A program made the position numbers and the translations under genes. Shown here in pieces: positions 62,837 through 64,000 of a stretch of 64,000 bases of DNA. Under the pieces are notes generated by a model. That model searched no databases. It was not told the origin of the DNA and was given only the letters and a program-made list of their open reading frames with translations. How positions within the stretch are numbered: position 1 is the stretch's first letter; each line of letters begins with the position of its first letter. This DNA comes from Marinobacter nauticus (GTDB lineage: Bacteria > Pseudomonadota > Gammaproteobacteria > Pseudomonadales > Oleiphilaceae): positions 1,091,127 to 1,155,126 of the forward strand of contig NZ_RBJB01000003.1 of NCBI RefSeq assembly GCF_003634635.1, in the 5' to 3' direction.

Positions 62837-63277
62837 ATGACCGTACTTGTTCTGGACAACCCCGATATGCTGGCCAAGGCCGCCCTGGCCTTCGCCGGCG
62901 CCAACGGGCAACTGTCGGCCGACGCCGACCGTCCCCACCGTACCCGATTCCACTACGGTTTCAACAAACACACGCTGGATGCCCCGGATATCGATATGCT
63001 CAAGCGGCACGCGGCCTATATCAAAGGGCACCCCGGCATGCAGGTTCGCATCCACGGCCATGCCGACAATTTTGGCTCTGCCGAATACAACCGGTTTCTG
63101 GCCCGACTCAGGGCCAACGCCGTGGCCCGGCTACTGATTCAGGAAGGCGTGTCGCAATCGTCCATCCTGCTTGCCACCTGGGGCTCGGATCGCCCGCTGA
63201 CCCGGCCGGAGGACCACGCCGCCAACCGGCGTGTGGAACTGGAATACCTGAGCCTGGACGTCGCCCGGGCGCTGTAA
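62837..63277 (+). CDS. OmpA C-terminal domain protein without signal peptide
   Basis: A 146-residue protein whose residues 35-140 are an OmpA-like peptidoglycan-binding domain (FNKHTLDAPDIDMLKRHAAY, IHGHADNFGS, ANRRVELEY). The N-terminus (MTVLVLDNPDMLAKAALAFAG) is not a convincing signal peptide or lipobox, although the domain usually works in the periplasm. GAGGAAG before the ATG supports this start, and no longer in-frame start is seen. It ends just before a strong terminator. Either it is exported another way or it binds a different ligand in the cytoplasm. Confidence 0.75.
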   Translation: MTVLVLDNPDMLAKAALAFAGANGQLSADADRPHRTRFHYGFNKHTLDAPDIDMLKRHAAYIKGHPGMQVRIHGHADNFGSAEYNRFLARLRANAVARLLIQEGVSQSSILLATWGSDRPLTRPEDHAANRRVELEYLSLDVARAL

Positions 63278-63290
63278 TCGACAGAAACAC

Positions 63291-63316
63291 AAACGGGGCC
63301 CCAAGGCCCCGTTCTT
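63291..63316. terminator. Rho-independent terminator between the OmpA-domain and MAPEG genes
   Basis: CGGGGCC at 63294-63300, loop CCAA, GGCCCCG at 63305-63311, then TTCTTC. The A-rich stretch before the stem gives a weaker signal for the minus-strand MAPEG gene as well. Confidence 0.8.
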
Positions 63317-63334
63317 CAATGGCTGGACACTGTT

Positions 63335-63736
63335 TCAGCCATATACCTGCCAGACGTTCCAGAACAGCAACAGTGCCGCAACCAGAATCGCCAGCCAGGT
63401 TAGCAGGATCCCAATCATGCGTGCCCAATGCGGCCCGCCCTTACCGTTGATCATTCCCCAGGCATGGAGAATGCGGCCGACCACCAACGCCATCCCGGTC
63501 CAGTAGATCAGCGAACCGGAAACGCCATTGAGCTCCGCAATGGCGAGCATGATCAAACCCAGCGGTGCGTATTCCACAAGATTAGCGTGGGCCCGGACGG
63601 CAGCTTCGAACTCCGGATCCTCATTGACGCCCAGACCCTTGCGGTATTTCAGCCGGTACTTGACCACCTGAGCCGACAGCACCAGCAACAGCAGGCCAGT
63701 GACAGCCGCAAAAACAGCAGTGACAGGTACGATCAT
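63335..63736 (-). CDS. MAPEG-family membrane protein
   Basis: A 133-residue protein with four membrane segments matching MAPEG: KYRLKYRKGLGVNEDPEFEA after segment 1, then RAHANLVEYAPLGLIML, and GRILHAWGM in segment 3. Human members are glutathione transferases and leukotriene synthases; bacterial members of this short type are uncharacterised but may detoxify lipophilic electrophiles with glutathione. The start at MIVPVTAVFAA is preferred over a longer frame with a non-homologous Cys-rich lead. It follows the GlsB-type gene by 1 bp. Confidence 0.88.
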   Translation of the reverse strand: MIVPVTAVFAAVTGLLLLVLSAQVVKYRLKYRKGLGVNEDPEFEAAVRAHANLVEYAPLGLIMLAIAELNGVSGSLIYWTGMALVVGRILHAWGMINGKGGPHWARMIGILLTWLAILVAALLLFWNVWQVYG

Positions 63737-63737
63737 G

Positions 63738-63980
63738 TCAGCCCTTCTTGATCTTGTTGACGATGGCCAGCAGCAGCACGGCCCCGACTGTTGCGGTAAC
63801 CAGGCGACCAATGGCACCGTGGGCCGACAGCTGCAACAGGCCAAACAGGAAGCCGCCAATAAACGAGCCGACAATCCCGATACCAATGTTGGCCAACACG
63901 CCAAAGCCCTTGCCCTTCATGATCAGCCCGGCCAGCCAGCCGGCCAGACCACCAATGATCAGAAACCAGATCAGGTTCAT
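63738..63980 (-). CDS. GlsB/YeaQ/YmgE family stress-response membrane protein
   Basis: An 80-residue protein with three membrane segments and the family pattern: IIGGLAGWLAGLIMKGKGFG, then LANIGIGIVGSFIGGFLFGLL, and a final segment ending in basic residues (NKIKKG). Members are known as transglycosylase-associated or YeaQ/YmgE proteins, often induced by stress; the biochemical role is not settled. GGGGAG lies 11 bp before the ATG. It heads a two-gene operon with the MAPEG gene. Confidence 0.92.
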   Translation of the reverse strand: MNLIWFLIIGGLAGWLAGLIMKGKGFGVLANIGIGIVGSFIGGFLFGLLQLSAHGAIGRLVTATVGAVLLLAIVNKIKKG

Positions 63981-64000
63981 TATGTCACTCCCCAGATGTC

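Noticed and set aside
1..64000. CRISPR arrays, tRNA or rRNA genes, phage or transposase genes
   Set aside because: No direct-repeat array, no cloverleaf-like sequence and no recognisable transposase, integrase or phage protein was found on either strand.

Overview
The window looks like chromosomal DNA of a marine, Marinobacter-like gammaproteobacterium. This rests on high G+C with densely packed genes, Pseudomonas/Marinobacter-type housekeeping genes (UvrD, TmcA, ThiI, PpnN, AcnA, UppP, OprF-like OmpA) and a large set of c-di-GMP and two-component genes. The genus is an inference from gene content; no rRNA or tRNA gene is present. I see no CRISPR array, insertion sequence or prophage. No gap between genes exceeds about 260 bp.

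Left part (1-11100): a partial queuosine-tRNA mannosyltransferase-like gene and an MFS transporter are followed by a metal-resistance block. On the minus strand an arsenate reductase-ArsR fusion, an ArsJ-linked GAPDH, ArsJ, an SDR enzyme and the FetAB exporter form one tightly overlapped string. ArsH, ACR3 and a chromate transporter (ChrA) run the other way from a shared 92-bp promoter region. UppP follows, then a 118-bp hairpin repeat that resembles a dispersed element.

Middle part (11283-43451): UvrD; a chemoreceptor-porin-binding protein operon with an excellent flagellar sigma-28 promoter; succinate-semialdehyde dehydrogenase divergent from an acetylpolyamine deacetylase-like enzyme; ThiI, PpnN, a cytochrome c, an HIBYL-CoA hydrolase-like enzyme, an ankyrin lipoprotein, TmcA, a second UvrD/Rep helicase, an OmpA-family porin, two methyltransferases whose divergent start codons overlap, DadA with a PPK2 kinase, TatD with an HD-GYP protein, a Na/Pi symporter, a binding lipoprotein with a PhnD-PAS-PAS-GGDEF cyclase, LysO and a DUF2288 protein.

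Right part (43521-64000): a signalling island that appears lower in G+C. It has a receiver, a receiver-HDOD and an Hpt-receiver-GGDEF protein on the minus strand, and three sensor kinases on the plus strand, the last of which is broken. AcnA follows, then an MHYT hybrid kinase ending in an Hpt domain and overlapping an HD-GYP response regulator, which together can form a complete phosphorelay to c-di-GMP hydrolysis. The window ends with a zinc-finger/TPR membrane protein, a rhomboid protease, a signal-less OmpA-domain protein, a MAPEG protein and a GlsB-type membrane protein.

No single locus is clearly a wholly new system. The strongest leads are the sigma-28 chemoreceptor-porin-binding protein operon, the binding lipoprotein/PhnD-cyclase pair, the 43.5-52.7 kb signalling island with its decayed kinase, the ArsC-ArsR fusion and the hairpin repeat.
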